Assembly (NCBI RefSeq): GCF_010093815.1
Contig: NW_022985557.1
Location: 1,178,001 to 1,242,000 of the forward strand
DNA: 64,000 nucleotides
Source: Pseudovirgaria hyperparasitica
Taxonomy: Eukaryota > Ascomycota > Dothideomycetes > Acrospermales > Acrospermaceae
Direction of reading: 5' to 3'
The notes beneath the pieces are model-generated. The model did no database searches. It saw only the letters and a list, made by a program, of their open reading frames with translations, and had not been told where the DNA came from. Of the stretch, positions 47,868 through 57,083 are shown piece after piece (position 1 is the stretch's first letter; every line of letters begins with the position of its first letter). A program made the translations under genes and the position numbers.

Positions 47868-48533
47868 TCAGTGTTCCTTCTTGCCCCCAAGAACTCTCTT
47901 GACCATTCCCCAAGCCATGAACATGCTATCTCCCAGTGATGGCCGGTCTAACGGTTCGTCGTGGTGAGAGTTATGGTGACGTCGGTGCTCATGTGAGTGA
48001 CTATGTTGATTGTGTCCGCCCTCAGAGCCGCGACGTACGTGCCCAACACTCTGATAATAGCTGGGATCGTAGTAAGGCTGAGCGGCCTGAGATCTGGGAG
48101 GAAGGTGTCCCTCAGAGTGGCTCCGGTGATGACCTGACTGACGCTGTCCGTACCAGGCGGGATCCTCGTAGTACGGGTAGGCCGAGGGATCTTGTGATGG
48201 TCTGCGGCTCATATTGACGGGAGTTGAGTTTGCATTCGAGGACGGATAGACTGGAATGAGGTTTGGATTCTGGACTGGGAGCGGCTGTCCGGACGGGATG
48301 GTTGCGAGAGAAGGGTCGAAGTGAACGGTGTGGGTATCATATGGGTTGGGCCCGACTAGGTTGGGGTTGCTTCGAAGCTGGTCGTCTGGAAAGGGTGGTG
48401 GTGGGTGTGACACCGCTCGTTTCGAACCAGCAAGAATTGGGGAATCTTGCTGTGACTGTGGAGGTGTTGGCGAGTAGTGTTGATGACTGAGAGGAGGGTG
48501 GGCGTGGTGTTGTTGATATAAGGTCGTCATCAT
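47868..48533 (-). CDS. His/Pro/Tyr/Ser-rich disordered protein
   Basis: A single exon of 221 aa. Nearly the whole chain is low-complexity: an N-terminal His/Pro/Gln stretch (HHAHPPLSHQHYSPTPPQ), a central Asn/Pro region with SRRPSQDPS and RSHSEGH motifs (possible basophilic-kinase sites), and a His-rich part (HSHSHEHRRHHNSHH). Only the last 20 residues look ordered and conserved (DSMFMAWGMVKRVLGGKK), suggesting a short C-terminal interaction helix. There is no signal peptide or membrane helix. Function unknown. It could bind metal through the His clusters, but that is speculation. Two adjacent ATGs start the frame. Confidence 0.75.
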   Translation of the reverse strand: MMTTLYQQHHAHPPLSHQHYSPTPPQSQQDSPILAGSKRAVSHPPPPFPDDQLRSNPNLVGPNPYDTHTVHFDPSLATIPSGQPLPVQNPNLIPVYPSSNANSTPVNMSRRPSQDPSAYPYYEDPAWYGQRQSGHHRSHSEGHLPPRSQAAQPYYDPSYYQSVGHVRRGSEGGHNQHSHSHEHRRHHNSHHDEPLDRPSLGDSMFMAWGMVKRVLGGKKEH

Positions 48534-50760
48534 AGGCGATCGTGGCCTGATATATATGATCGGTACGCTAATTCGGCGATCACTATGGGACCGGTGTGAT
48601 TAGAGGGCGTGGTGGTGGGTCGTAGGGTTCGCAGATAGGACAGCCTTGTTGTCGCGACTTATTGCTAGGCTACTTTGACCTTGATGGTACAACGACAGGT
48701 GCGTCCATGCAACGATAGGATACAGATCTTTGATTGGACTATTTTGACTTCGAACGATCATATGATATGTTTGGTCCGCAGAAGTTCGTTCGACTGTCGT
48801 TGTTGGAGGAAGATTATGTTACAATGGCTGTGTACGACAGGTGAGTAGAGGTCTTATATGACGTTCGCGAGCTGAACCTTACGGCTAATCGGAGTGATGG
48901 ACATGGGTAGGAGGCGAAAGAGAACAAATGACCAGCGGTAGGGATACGCTAGAAAATAGGAAAGCTGATGAATGATACACGGCAAAGGTAAGCCGTCAGC
49001 CTTGGAGGCGTATACAAGAAAATTGGAGGGCTCGGTCAGAAAGAAGGTTCTACATCCAATGACAGGAAGGAATCAATGACTCCATTCTGACAAGAGCCAA
49101 GATCTGGGGTTGACCTTGACCGTCGCAGACATCATCCGTGTGGAAAGGTGAGATCGTCCGTATTTTCGAATCATACTGCAAGCCAGGAGTCAGAATCGGA
49201 GTCGCATCCTCGAGTCAGCCTTGTCTGGACCGTTTGGTCGTAAACATTTTGCCACTGGTGCTTCGGCCTGCGGCTCTATCTAGCGAGCGACCTATTTGTG
49301 TACGGAACGCTAAAATCGGTCTGGTCATTGGACTGTCCGCAAGGGCTAGCGGATTTCCTACCTAATTAATTAAAATTTATCTAGACTTAAGAGCTCCTAA
49401 GTCATACAATCTAGGTAATTAACAGTGATAACTGCATCTAGGTCTTAGTCCGTTCGTTTAGAGAGACCATACTTGAAGAACACGCACCTTTGTGCTCGTC
49501 TGTCTATATGCATAGTGTCATTGTTTTTATGTAATGTTAGAAGCTTTGTGGATTTCGTATTTTCTCTCTCCAAGCATGCGCTATCGACGTAGGTGCTGCC
49601 ATCTCCACAAGCATCACGGAATCATATTCGATGGTTACTCGAATACTGCCCGCTGCGAACCGTCATGTTTGTTTAGATTTCAATCCTCCATGAATACGGA
49701 GGATGAGATATCTGAAAATGGATTTGGCATGTAGGATACTGAAGGACCGAGGTGTTGGGGTGCTCGCTGGTACTTGGACATGGCGACTACTAACGGACGT
49801 GAGAATGCCATGCAGCCTTGTTTTGTTGCGAAGCGGGTGGACGATGAATTCGGATTTACAGCCGCGCTAACCGACAACAAACGATCCATGCCGAAAGCAT
49901 ATGTCAATGAGCGTACATATCCATCAATAACCATATACCAGCTTACGATATGACGCCTATGTCGACTGTACACACCTCCTTACCCCGTTCATCTGCCTGA
50001 CACGCGTCCAGTCACCCCTCGCCCACTCGTTTGAATCCTTTTTGATTCTGTCTCGATCCGTTGTTAACTTACATCATGTAAGTCAAGATTCCATCAGGTG
50101 CTATGGAGAATGGACTGCTTTCCAAATGATACTCAATGCATACAGGCGCCGGTGCGCTGCTGCCTAGCTGGTGGCAAACAATCGCATTACTGTGTTTGTG
50201 ACCGATTTCCATGGGGTACGATCAGTATCGGACCTAAGAATCTGCTCATTCTAGCCAGGTAGTAGCGATAGGAAATGAACCTGGAACCCCTCTCTCAGTG
50301 ATATAGAACGGGTCTCTCTTTATAATAGTGACCATAGATCTAATCATCGAGCGACTGGTTATGAACTAATCAGTCGCGCGAGAGGAGGCCATCCAGAACC
50401 GGCCTCCAAGACCGGCCACGACTTTCTGTATCGACTCTCGGTATAAGTTCAAGCGATGTTGAACTAGCATTCTGGTGGTTGAGGTAAATGTTTACGTTGC
50501 TCTGTCTCAGCCGGCAGCCGGTAGCAAAGACGCAACGTTATCAAAGCCAGCAAGCTCTGTGGCAGTGCGTTATACCTAGGCTTCCTCTATTCCACTTTTA
50601 CTTCCACAGCCATAGCTAAGTTTGGATTATCTCCATCGTGAAATACAAGAGGGGGCCGCAATGATTATACAGGTGTAAGACCCTCGACTGTTCCGGATAG
50701 AGGGGAAAACACCATTTCCTCCGTGATGCGGGACACGAACTACAATGATTTTCCCCAAGA
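48534..50760. other. 2.2 kb gene-poor stretch
   Basis: No supported gene. Near 49300-49460 the sequence becomes AT- and ctag/taatta-rich and contains the inverted motif tgtccgc...gcggat (49335-49353), like the patch near 28.9 kb. A frame of 97 codons at 49680-49973 (-) looks random. The part near 50700 is the 3' side of the HAD gene. Confidence 0.45.
49290..49460. mobile_element. Possible decayed transposon remnant, second copy
   Basis: A short AT-rich patch with ctaggtaattaa-type words and the GC-rich inverted motif ctgtccgcaagggctagcgg. No open frame or target duplication is visible. It is linked to the patch at 28.55-29.16 kb only through the shared TCCGC/GCGGA motif and composition. Confidence 0.25.
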
Positions 50761-51519
50761 CTAACCGTTCGTCTTACTGAGACAAGCATGGATGCCCGCA
50801 ATAGCAGCTAGCGTGCCATCTGGGTCCTTCACTTTGACCGTCTTCAGGCCCAATTGATGAGCGGGGTAGTCATTACCACCAGGGAAGATAGCATCCCCGA
50901 TAAACATCATCTCCTCGAGGGGAATACCACTCTGGTCGCGCAGCCTCTTCAGGCCGTACGCCTTGTCGACACCCTTTTGGGTGATGTCAATAGAGGTAGA
51001 CCCGCCCATGTTGATGGATACTCCCGGTAATCGTTGTATAAGGTCTCGTTGTATCAATTTGCGTTTAGCGAAGTCGGGGTCCCAGAGCTCCTTCTCATGT
51101 ATCGGCGCTTCCTGGCCCAGGGCAGAGAAGGTAATCTGACTACCGCGGTCTTCGATGCGGTTCCCCCACGTCTTCTCAGGCTTAAAGCCAGTCTTCTCGA
51201 GGGAGAGGTCCAAGGCTTCGAGGATACTCTCCTTATCGGAGCTATTAAAGAGGTCGGCACAGACGCGATTCCATTGTCCCTCATTGTATGTATAGAGTTT
51301 GGTGCCAGTTGTCGGTAGGAGCCACAGTTTAGAACGGTTCGCCCGTGCTGGTAGGCGCGACACAATCTGCTTCTCGAATTGCGGCCAATCACCGCCGGAG
51401 ATAACGGCCACATGTGCGACATGGAGTAGGTCGGCCAGCGCCTCTCCCATGGAATCGAGGAGCGGCTGCTTGCTCAAGGCAAGGGTGCCATCGAGGTCGA
51501 ACGCGACGAGAGAAATCAT
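50761..51519 (-). CDS. HAD-IIB phosphatase, bacterial type (PMM-like cap)
   Basis: A single exon of 252 aa. HAD motif I is FDLDGTLA (Asp nucleophile and acid/base Asp at about residues 8 and 10), motif II is VISGGDW, the motif III lysine lies in GVDKAYGL, and motif IV is MFIGDAIFPGGNDYP. The cap between motifs II and III carries WGNRIEDRGSQITFSALG, a block shared with phosphomannomutase-type HAD-IIB proteins. In eukaryotic PMM the chain continues differently; this compact version matches bacterial 'HAD-IIB family hydrolases' as I remember them. Likely role: sugar-phosphate phosphatase or mutase, substrate unknown. It is intronless while most neighbours of this size have introns, and it stands alone in a gene-poor stretch. 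Horizontal origin is an inference. All catalytic residues are present, so it should be active. Confidence 0.88.
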   Translation of the reverse strand: MISLVAFDLDGTLALSKQPLLDSMGEALADLLHVAHVAVISGGDWPQFEKQIVSRLPARANRSKLWLLPTTGTKLYTYNEGQWNRVCADLFNSSDKESILEALDLSLEKTGFKPEKTWGNRIEDRGSQITFSALGQEAPIHEKELWDPDFAKRKLIQRDLIQRLPGVSINMGGSTSIDITQKGVDKAYGLKRLRDQSGIPLEEMMFIGDAIFPGGNDYPAHQLGLKTVKVKDPDGTLAAIAGIHACLSKTNG

Positions 51520-54198
51520 AATGTCGTACCGACGGTACTTGGTGACGGCCGAGGACTTCAGTAGGGCAAAGCGCCAGCGAAGGAAAGTCGTCTACGTGCT
51601 AGCAAAGGATAGTAAGTAGATAGGGTGGGTGTGAAGGAAAGATGGCTGGCCATGATCGGCGTGTGTTCTATCCCTGCCGCCGCTCACCGCCCTAGAGGGG
51701 TGGTTCACTGTGGATCCGGGCACGCCTTCCTTAAATCTCGTCGGCTCCCCTGTTGCTCCTTCTCCTGCTGTTGCAATATTCTTTTAAATGGTCATCCCTA
51801 CGAAGATCTGTTCGACATGCGCGTATACGGGAAACCCCGTGAGGTGTGAGTATGTCGTAGGGCATGAACCGGGTATCGGCAAAAGACGCACTTAATGATC
51901 TCGGCCTGCCACTTCCCGCTGTACACCATGTCGAGCTCGTCTTAGGTCAAATGAAACTCCATGCGATCACGGCCGCCTTGGTGTGAAGGTCTGCTCGTTG
52001 AATTGGTATTGGCGCGTTCCCTGAGCAAATTACGGGATGAGGGAGAATGAGAAGAACAAGTCTACCGACCGCAATACATCAGGAGGCCAGGCAATAGAGG
52101 CTGTACTTGAGCCTCGAGCACTTCAGAGGTCGAGGAGGCCTTGGGTAACTTTGAAGGAGGTTGGTTTCATGATCATCGGAGCTGTTGCAATGTCAGAGAT
52201 GTAAACAAGGCGCCACAACACATTTTGTCCCTGCACAATAGCTTACCTGCCAGTCGATGCAAATGACCCTTCCGTGTACACAGTGCTGCTCGACGAGGGC
52301 AATGATCTCGGATAGGTAGTCCAGTACAACCTGGTTATGCGTATCCAGTCCTGCATCTTCAGAATGCTCGGCAGACAAATGGCAATTTGTCTGGTGTTTT
52401 ACAAACGCGAACCTTTCCGCGCCTAGACTCGCACCCGGCTTTTAGTCCCTCACATCATGGACTATCAACTCCGGGTTGCATGTGATATGCGCAATTGGTG
52501 AGCTTTGGCGTTGCTTCAGCGCCGGGCTTCAGCACGGCACCAAAAGAGCTCGTATGGCTGTTCCTCCTCAAACAACAGGTCATCGACAAGAACCTTGAGC
52601 GCAAGGTGCATCGTCTCTCTACAGCGATCCTGAGTAAGCGGAGCTGTGTTTGTCCATGCACGCTGTCTCAAACCATCAAACTTTTCGCGAGGTGGAGTAA
52701 AAAAAGAGGAAAAGCGTGAATATGGAATGTCAAGTCCACCTCCGCTCTCCGCTCTTCTATCCGCGGCAGTATCCCCCGGTGCGTGGTTGGGCGGAGTCCG
52801 CTAACAGCCTAGGCGCCAAGGATAACGTAGGCAGCCCACGACATCATCTATCTGTATAACCTACAGGAGAAAAAGCCACGGGGTAAAGTGTCTCGTGTGT
52901 TGCACGGGCAATTTCCTGAAGCACGCAGACATTACCGTGAATGGTCTGCTCTGAAATGCCCTCTATTTTGCGAAAGTAATCTTGCGGCACTACAAGTCTA
53001 CAATCACAAAAACTGTATCCTCTCTCTGTACCGCAGCTTGATATTTTGAACGACTCCATTCCTCGCCTGGGAACACCTCGATGTCGACAGCTTGATGTGC
53101 CTCCAATAAACCAGTCATCAACTTTGCTTTCACTTCCTCGTGGTGGGCAAACGGACTTCGTCCGTAGCACAGGACTTCGACAAAGCGCTTTGAGTATTTT
53201 TCTTCAGGTACGTGGGAAGATCGTTGTGAATGATGGGGCTGGGATCAATAGCTCTGTACTCATCGTCTCGGCTTATCGTCATTAACTCTTTAGCCCTGCG
53301 CTTGGATAAGTCCACTTTAGGATGGTTGACGAATTCAGTTCTCCTGTGATACGTCACGGAGGAGACGAGAACGGAGAGAGCATCCATGGTCAGCATTGCT
53401 TTCACCACTGCGGACGATTCGGCCGCCATCTGCAGGGCCACCACGACTGCCTCGAAGCCCGGGATGCTGTGCACTGGTAGATAAAATACATGAGAGACAG
53501 CGATGTTAGCCACTACACCAGTTCAGAAGATGGGGTCCTATACTAACCATTTTGGAGGTATAATGGTCTTTGAACAGGTAGGAAACGTGTCCTCTCCTTC
53601 AGTTCCAGCCGTATTCTAGTAATCATTCTTCATGCTAGACTCTTAACTTGCTCTCCTGAAGCTCACCACCAAATTTTATGAGACTAAAGACTGTAAGACT
53701 ATGTAATCTCAATACTGATCAGACCAGCGCATGTGTTGAGGACTTACGGGAGCTGTATTGTACGTAGAAGGGATTCAATCTGGGCTCGCATAAAGTACTA
53801 GGAGTCGTTCTACTTCGACCTACGTCGTATGCTGCTTTCGGACACGTATAAATGTGGATTTCCTCAAGTATATACACATCCAGGCCTCGAGAGTCAACAG
53901 CGGGTGTTCGACTTGATGCAATATCAAAAAGGGCGTCACGCATGGCGATCGTTGCGAGAAGACCAAGTTTGTCAAAAAGTCACCCTTGGCTGCCACAGCT
54001 GCGCCTTACTCTGCCCGGTTTCCTGTTACCAAAAACCGGTGAGACCAACTTACCGCCACTTAGATGGGGTGAGGTAGTCACACGTCCAAGCAAGCATTGT
54101 TCACAAGCGTTGTTTACAGCTGATTTGGAAACGCCTGCTGACTTTGTTAGTTTTGACAGTGAATCGCCCGAAGAGGCAGCAGGAGATCAGAGTAAATA
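51520..54198. other. 2.7 kb without a clear gene
   Basis: The first 300 bases are the HAD promoter. Between 52840 and 53960 the minus strand has several medium frames with protein-like stretches: DLSKRRAKELMTISRDDEYR near 53300, and in another frame LLEAHQAVDIEVFPGEEW near 53080. They do not join by good splice sites into one model. This may be a decayed gene or chance. No domain is recognised. Confidence 0.4.
52844..53513 (-). pseudogene. Possible broken minus-strand gene, unknown
   Basis: Protein-like reading appears in two successive minus frames. An upstream frame (53513 to about 53220) contains VNHPKVDLSKRRAKEL. A second frame around 53140-52990 contains EVKAKLMTGLLEAHQAVDI and ends FVIVDL before a stop. 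A third frame stays open to 52844. No intron with convincing borders connects them: the best candidate is only 37 nt, shorter than any other intron in the window. I do not recognise a family. This could be a frameshifted gene or an accidental run of open frame. Confidence 0.25.
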
Positions 54199-54531
54199 AT
54201 GCCTATTCACACTGCGGGTCGGACCGCCTCGAGACCGCTTCGACGTATGCGACACATATGGTTCTTCCTTCAAGCGGTGTTCAGGGCTCTTGAACGAGCT
54301 TATGTCACGCTTGAAGAGACTCTGATAGCTACGATACGCCTTATAACCGCTTATGTCACGCATGAAGGGACTCTGATCGTTACAATACCCTCTATGACCA
54401 TTTACGGTAACGACTCAACGACCAGTGAATCGGTCCGTGAATCAGCAATACTTGCTCGTTCCGATGTGAGACGTCTGCACAGGTTCATTCCAAGTTTTGA
54501 CCCATGCCTGCACCGTCCAAATGCACTGTGA
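54199..54531 (+). CDS. Short ORF with internal 17-residue duplication
   Basis: A frame of 110 aa that includes an imperfect 51-bp tandem duplication (54298-54399), giving AYVTLEETLIATIRLIT followed by AYVTHEGTLIVTIPSMT. The rest is basic and shows no motif. Between the copies about four in five bases match, and the frame is kept. Whether it is translated is uncertain: there is no family resemblance and no splice structure. Confidence 0.3.
   Translation: MPIHTAGRTASRPLRRMRHIWFFLQAVFRALERAYVTLEETLIATIRLITAYVTHEGTLIVTIPSMTIYGNDSTTSESVRESAILARSDVRRLHRFIPSFDPCLHRPNAL
54298..54399. repeat. Tandem duplication, 2 x 51 bp, diverged
   Basis: Both units start gcttatgtcacgc and end acc, with scattered substitutions and no indels. 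They lie inside the 110-codon frame. Confidence 0.9.
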
Positions 54532-54596
54532 AGACATATCGGCTGACATAATTACTGCTACTGGCGTTGTGCTGAGCTGGCAGAACCTTTAGTATA

Positions 54597-54608
54597 TCCA
54601 TATATGGA
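54597..54608. promoter_or_regulatory. CArG-like palindrome upstream of the 54775 gene
   Basis: The perfect palindrome tccatatatgga contains ccatatatgg, an exact CC(A/T)6GG box as bound by SRF/Mcm1-type MADS factors. It lies 167-178 bases before the ATG at 54775. Function is inferred from the match only. Confidence 0.4.
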
Positions 54609-54774
54609 CATACCTTCTGTTCCTACTCTGATTTCCTGCTCCCCACCCTTTTCCATTGCGATCCTGTTACATACCAGAGTTTCCAGGGCAAGATCTGATC
54701 AGTCCCATCATCGCCATCATACCTCCATCTCTACTCTATTCGTCTTGGACATATCAGTATTATAACCACACATC

Positions 54775-56772
54775 ATGAGTCAGGATCACTCAACTGCTAT
54801 AATGGAGAACTATGTCAGCATATCTCCCCCGTCAGCACTTCCGAAAGACCTCCAGAGACACATGCAGAAGGGAGGTACCAATAAGTTGCCGCCAATCCAA
54901 CATTCATCTCTAGCGGTCTCAGATGCCGCTCTAAAGGCATTTTCTATGAGAGGGCATCCCTTGCCATCGATAGGAGAGCAATTTCCAAAAATGGAAAAAA
55001 TTAAAGACATGGAAGACAGGATGTTGGCATCTCAGGTCTTGCTGAATATTAGTAGCAGTCACCGTCCTGTGGAACATGTGAGGCCTCACGTAGCTCCCAG
55101 ATCCCCGACTTCCACATTCACACCTATCAATCAGCCCGACAACGCTTCATCTACTGTCTCCAACTTCGGTCATGGAATGCACCTCGACCATCGGACCCTC
55201 GACTCTCAAGACATGACTCCGTCTCACGGGGATCAAGTGACAGGTACCGCTGTGGCTAGTGATGGACGCCCTTCTGCTCTCACATGCGTCAAACACAACC
55301 TTCATTCTGCTGATGAAGCACCTACACCTCCCAACCATGAAAGAAGACGTCGCCATGTCAAAACGAACGCGAAAAAGACAAAGAATGTGCTGGGGCCCAG
55401 GCCTCTGGAGAGATGGAAGGAATGGAACCCAGCGTTAGAAAAATCAGAAAATGAACTAGACAAAAAAGGTAGTGACAGTATCGAGAGGTACGAAAAGATG
55501 GGAGTGGAAGAAAAGGTCGCGTTCATGGACGGGCTCTCGACGGAAATCGTCAGGAACGCATGCATCTGCCAGTCAGCATGGAGACTGACCAAGTCCGAGT
55601 GCTACGCCCTCCCACCAGTGCCCCAGGGCGTTACTATGATTAAGAACGACGAGCAGATGTTCGGGAGCCCCGGACCGTTCCGCAGAGCTGTGTCTCATTT
55701 CTTCGGCCGAAACATGACGTCGACAAAGAAGTTGAACTTGCCAATCCTGACTCGTACATGCTATCAGAAGAGCAAGTACAGGGAGGACAAATATCCGGAC
55801 TTCATATATCGTTTGCTCCAGCTGGTTCTAGCCATCAACGACATGGACTTCCATTCTGAAGTCACATACAAAGTTGACCTGGTTAAGGAGGACCGAAACT
55901 GGTTTCAGGCCTGGTCAGAGAAGTCCGAAGGAAAGGAGGATGCCGAAGCAAAGAAGGACGGCGAACAAAAGAAGCATGACGGCCCGAGGCATGGTGGGCC
56001 AACGGCGCAGCTGTTCAAGTATATGCAGGAGACATATATCAAACCGCCAGTCCCAAGAGTCATGAACAAGCTGGAGTGCTTCAAGATGATCGAAGATATC
56101 AAGGAGAAGATCAAGGACTCTATTTATTTTGCCGACGATGAAGTGAGGAGAGAGGTTGAAAAGAAACAGGAAGCCGAGATGCAACTGAAGAAAACAGAGG
56201 GGACGGGACCAACGGACTCAGCGGAGAAACAGGTCGAGCAGGTGGATCCAACGAAGCCGGAGGGAAATCCGACCGACAAGAAGAAGACGAGCCGGATGCA
56301 CAAAGGAAAGGTAGAGCTTGCATCTTTGACTAGCAAGGAAGCGGCAAAGTACATTGAAGGATATTTCACCTTCCTACTCATCCCGGTCATCCCGGACGGC
56401 GCTACAGCTGCAGAACCACGGCCCACCAAGATCCCAGACGAGATTTACACAGCAATGTATGTAGAGCACTCCAAGAGGAATCCGAAGATCAAGTCCGAAC
56501 CAGCGTCTTCCGAACAGCCCGAAGAACAACTACCAGCCCGCAGATCCAACAAGCGCAAGCGAGCAAATGAAGCGAAACATACCGAGGCAGGCCTCGACGA
56601 TAGCAATAGCAATCCAGAAAACGAAGATGATCTCCCCGTGCTTCCAAAGAGAAGGAAGATAGCGGCGGCGCAGAAACCTCGTAGGCGTGCACCAGCATCG
56701 AAAACGCTCAGTCGGTCTCGCAGGAACCTTCCATTGAAGGTCGATATGGCAACCGACGCCATGGAGGAGTAG
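54775..56772 (+). CDS. Unrecognised, probably nuclear, lysine-rich protein
   Basis: A single exon of 665 aa. Residues 1-190 are disordered. A short basic run (about 183-205, RRRHVKTNAKKTK) precedes the best-ordered part, about residues 205-390, with helical and aromatic segments (EKVAFMDGLSTEIVRNACICQSAWRL cut short here, FRRAVSHFFGRN, FIYRLLQLVLAINDMDFHSEV). The C-terminal half is charged, with Lys/Glu-rich stretches and a second small ordered part (EAAKYIEGYFTFLLIPVIPDG). Two likely bipartite nuclear signals follow near residues 580 and 625 (SNKRKRANE, PKRRKIAAAQKPRRR). No known domain is visible. It may be lineage-specific. The ATG at 54775 is the first in frame, after a pyrimidine-rich leader. 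Confidence 0.75.
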   Translation: MSQDHSTAIMENYVSISPPSALPKDLQRHMQKGGTNKLPPIQHSSLAVSDAALKAFSMRGHPLPSIGEQFPKMEKIKDMEDRMLASQVLLNISSSHRPVEHVRPHVAPRSPTSTFTPINQPDNASSTVSNFGHGMHLDHRTLDSQDMTPSHGDQVTGTAVASDGRPSALTCVKHNLHSADEAPTPPNHERRRRHVKTNAKKTKNVLGPRPLERWKEWNPALEKSENELDKKGSDSIERYEKMGVEEKVAFMDGLSTEIVRNACICQSAWRLTKSECYALPPVPQGVTMIKNDEQMFGSPGPFRRAVSHFFGRNMTSTKKLNLPILTRTCYQKSKYREDKYPDFIYRLLQLVLAINDMDFHSEVTYKVDLVKEDRNWFQAWSEKSEGKEDAEAKKDGEQKKHDGPRHGGPTAQLFKYMQETYIKPPVPRVMNKLECFKMIEDIKEKIKDSIYFADDEVRREVEKKQEAEMQLKKTEGTGPTDSAEKQVEQVDPTKPEGNPTDKKKTSRMHKGKVELASLTSKEAAKYIEGYFTFLLIPVIPDGATAAEPRPTKIPDEIYTAMYVEHSKRNPKIKSEPASSEQPEEQLPARRSNKRKRANEAKHTEAGLDDSNSNPENEDDLPVLPKRRKIAAAQKPRRRAPASKTLSRSRRNLPLKVDMATDAMEE

Positions 56773-57083
56773 GCCAGATCTGATCTATGAAGGGCGAGTC
56801 TGATGTAAAGTCTTGTCCATATCTTGACAACCTTTTTCCACACTGTTCATGGTTTTATTTCGGGGTCTTTTGTCTTTCGGGGTCGGGGTTTATATACATA
56901 CATACTTCAGATGTGACTATCTTCTGAATGGCTTGTGACATAGGTTTTTATCATACTATACATGCTCTTGTTCTTACTGTCGTGACATTGCTCTCAACCC
57001 TGCTGCAAGACTTTTCGTAGATGACTCACTAACCCTTTGTGAAAACGAACAATGCGGACGTGAAAAGCCCCCCGAAAGCTCGT
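56773..57083. other. Convergent 3' ends, nothing seen
   Basis: 311 bases between the nuclear-type protein gene (+) and the amidohydrolase relic (-). It contains a likely 3' UTR with T-rich runs. Confidence 0.5.
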
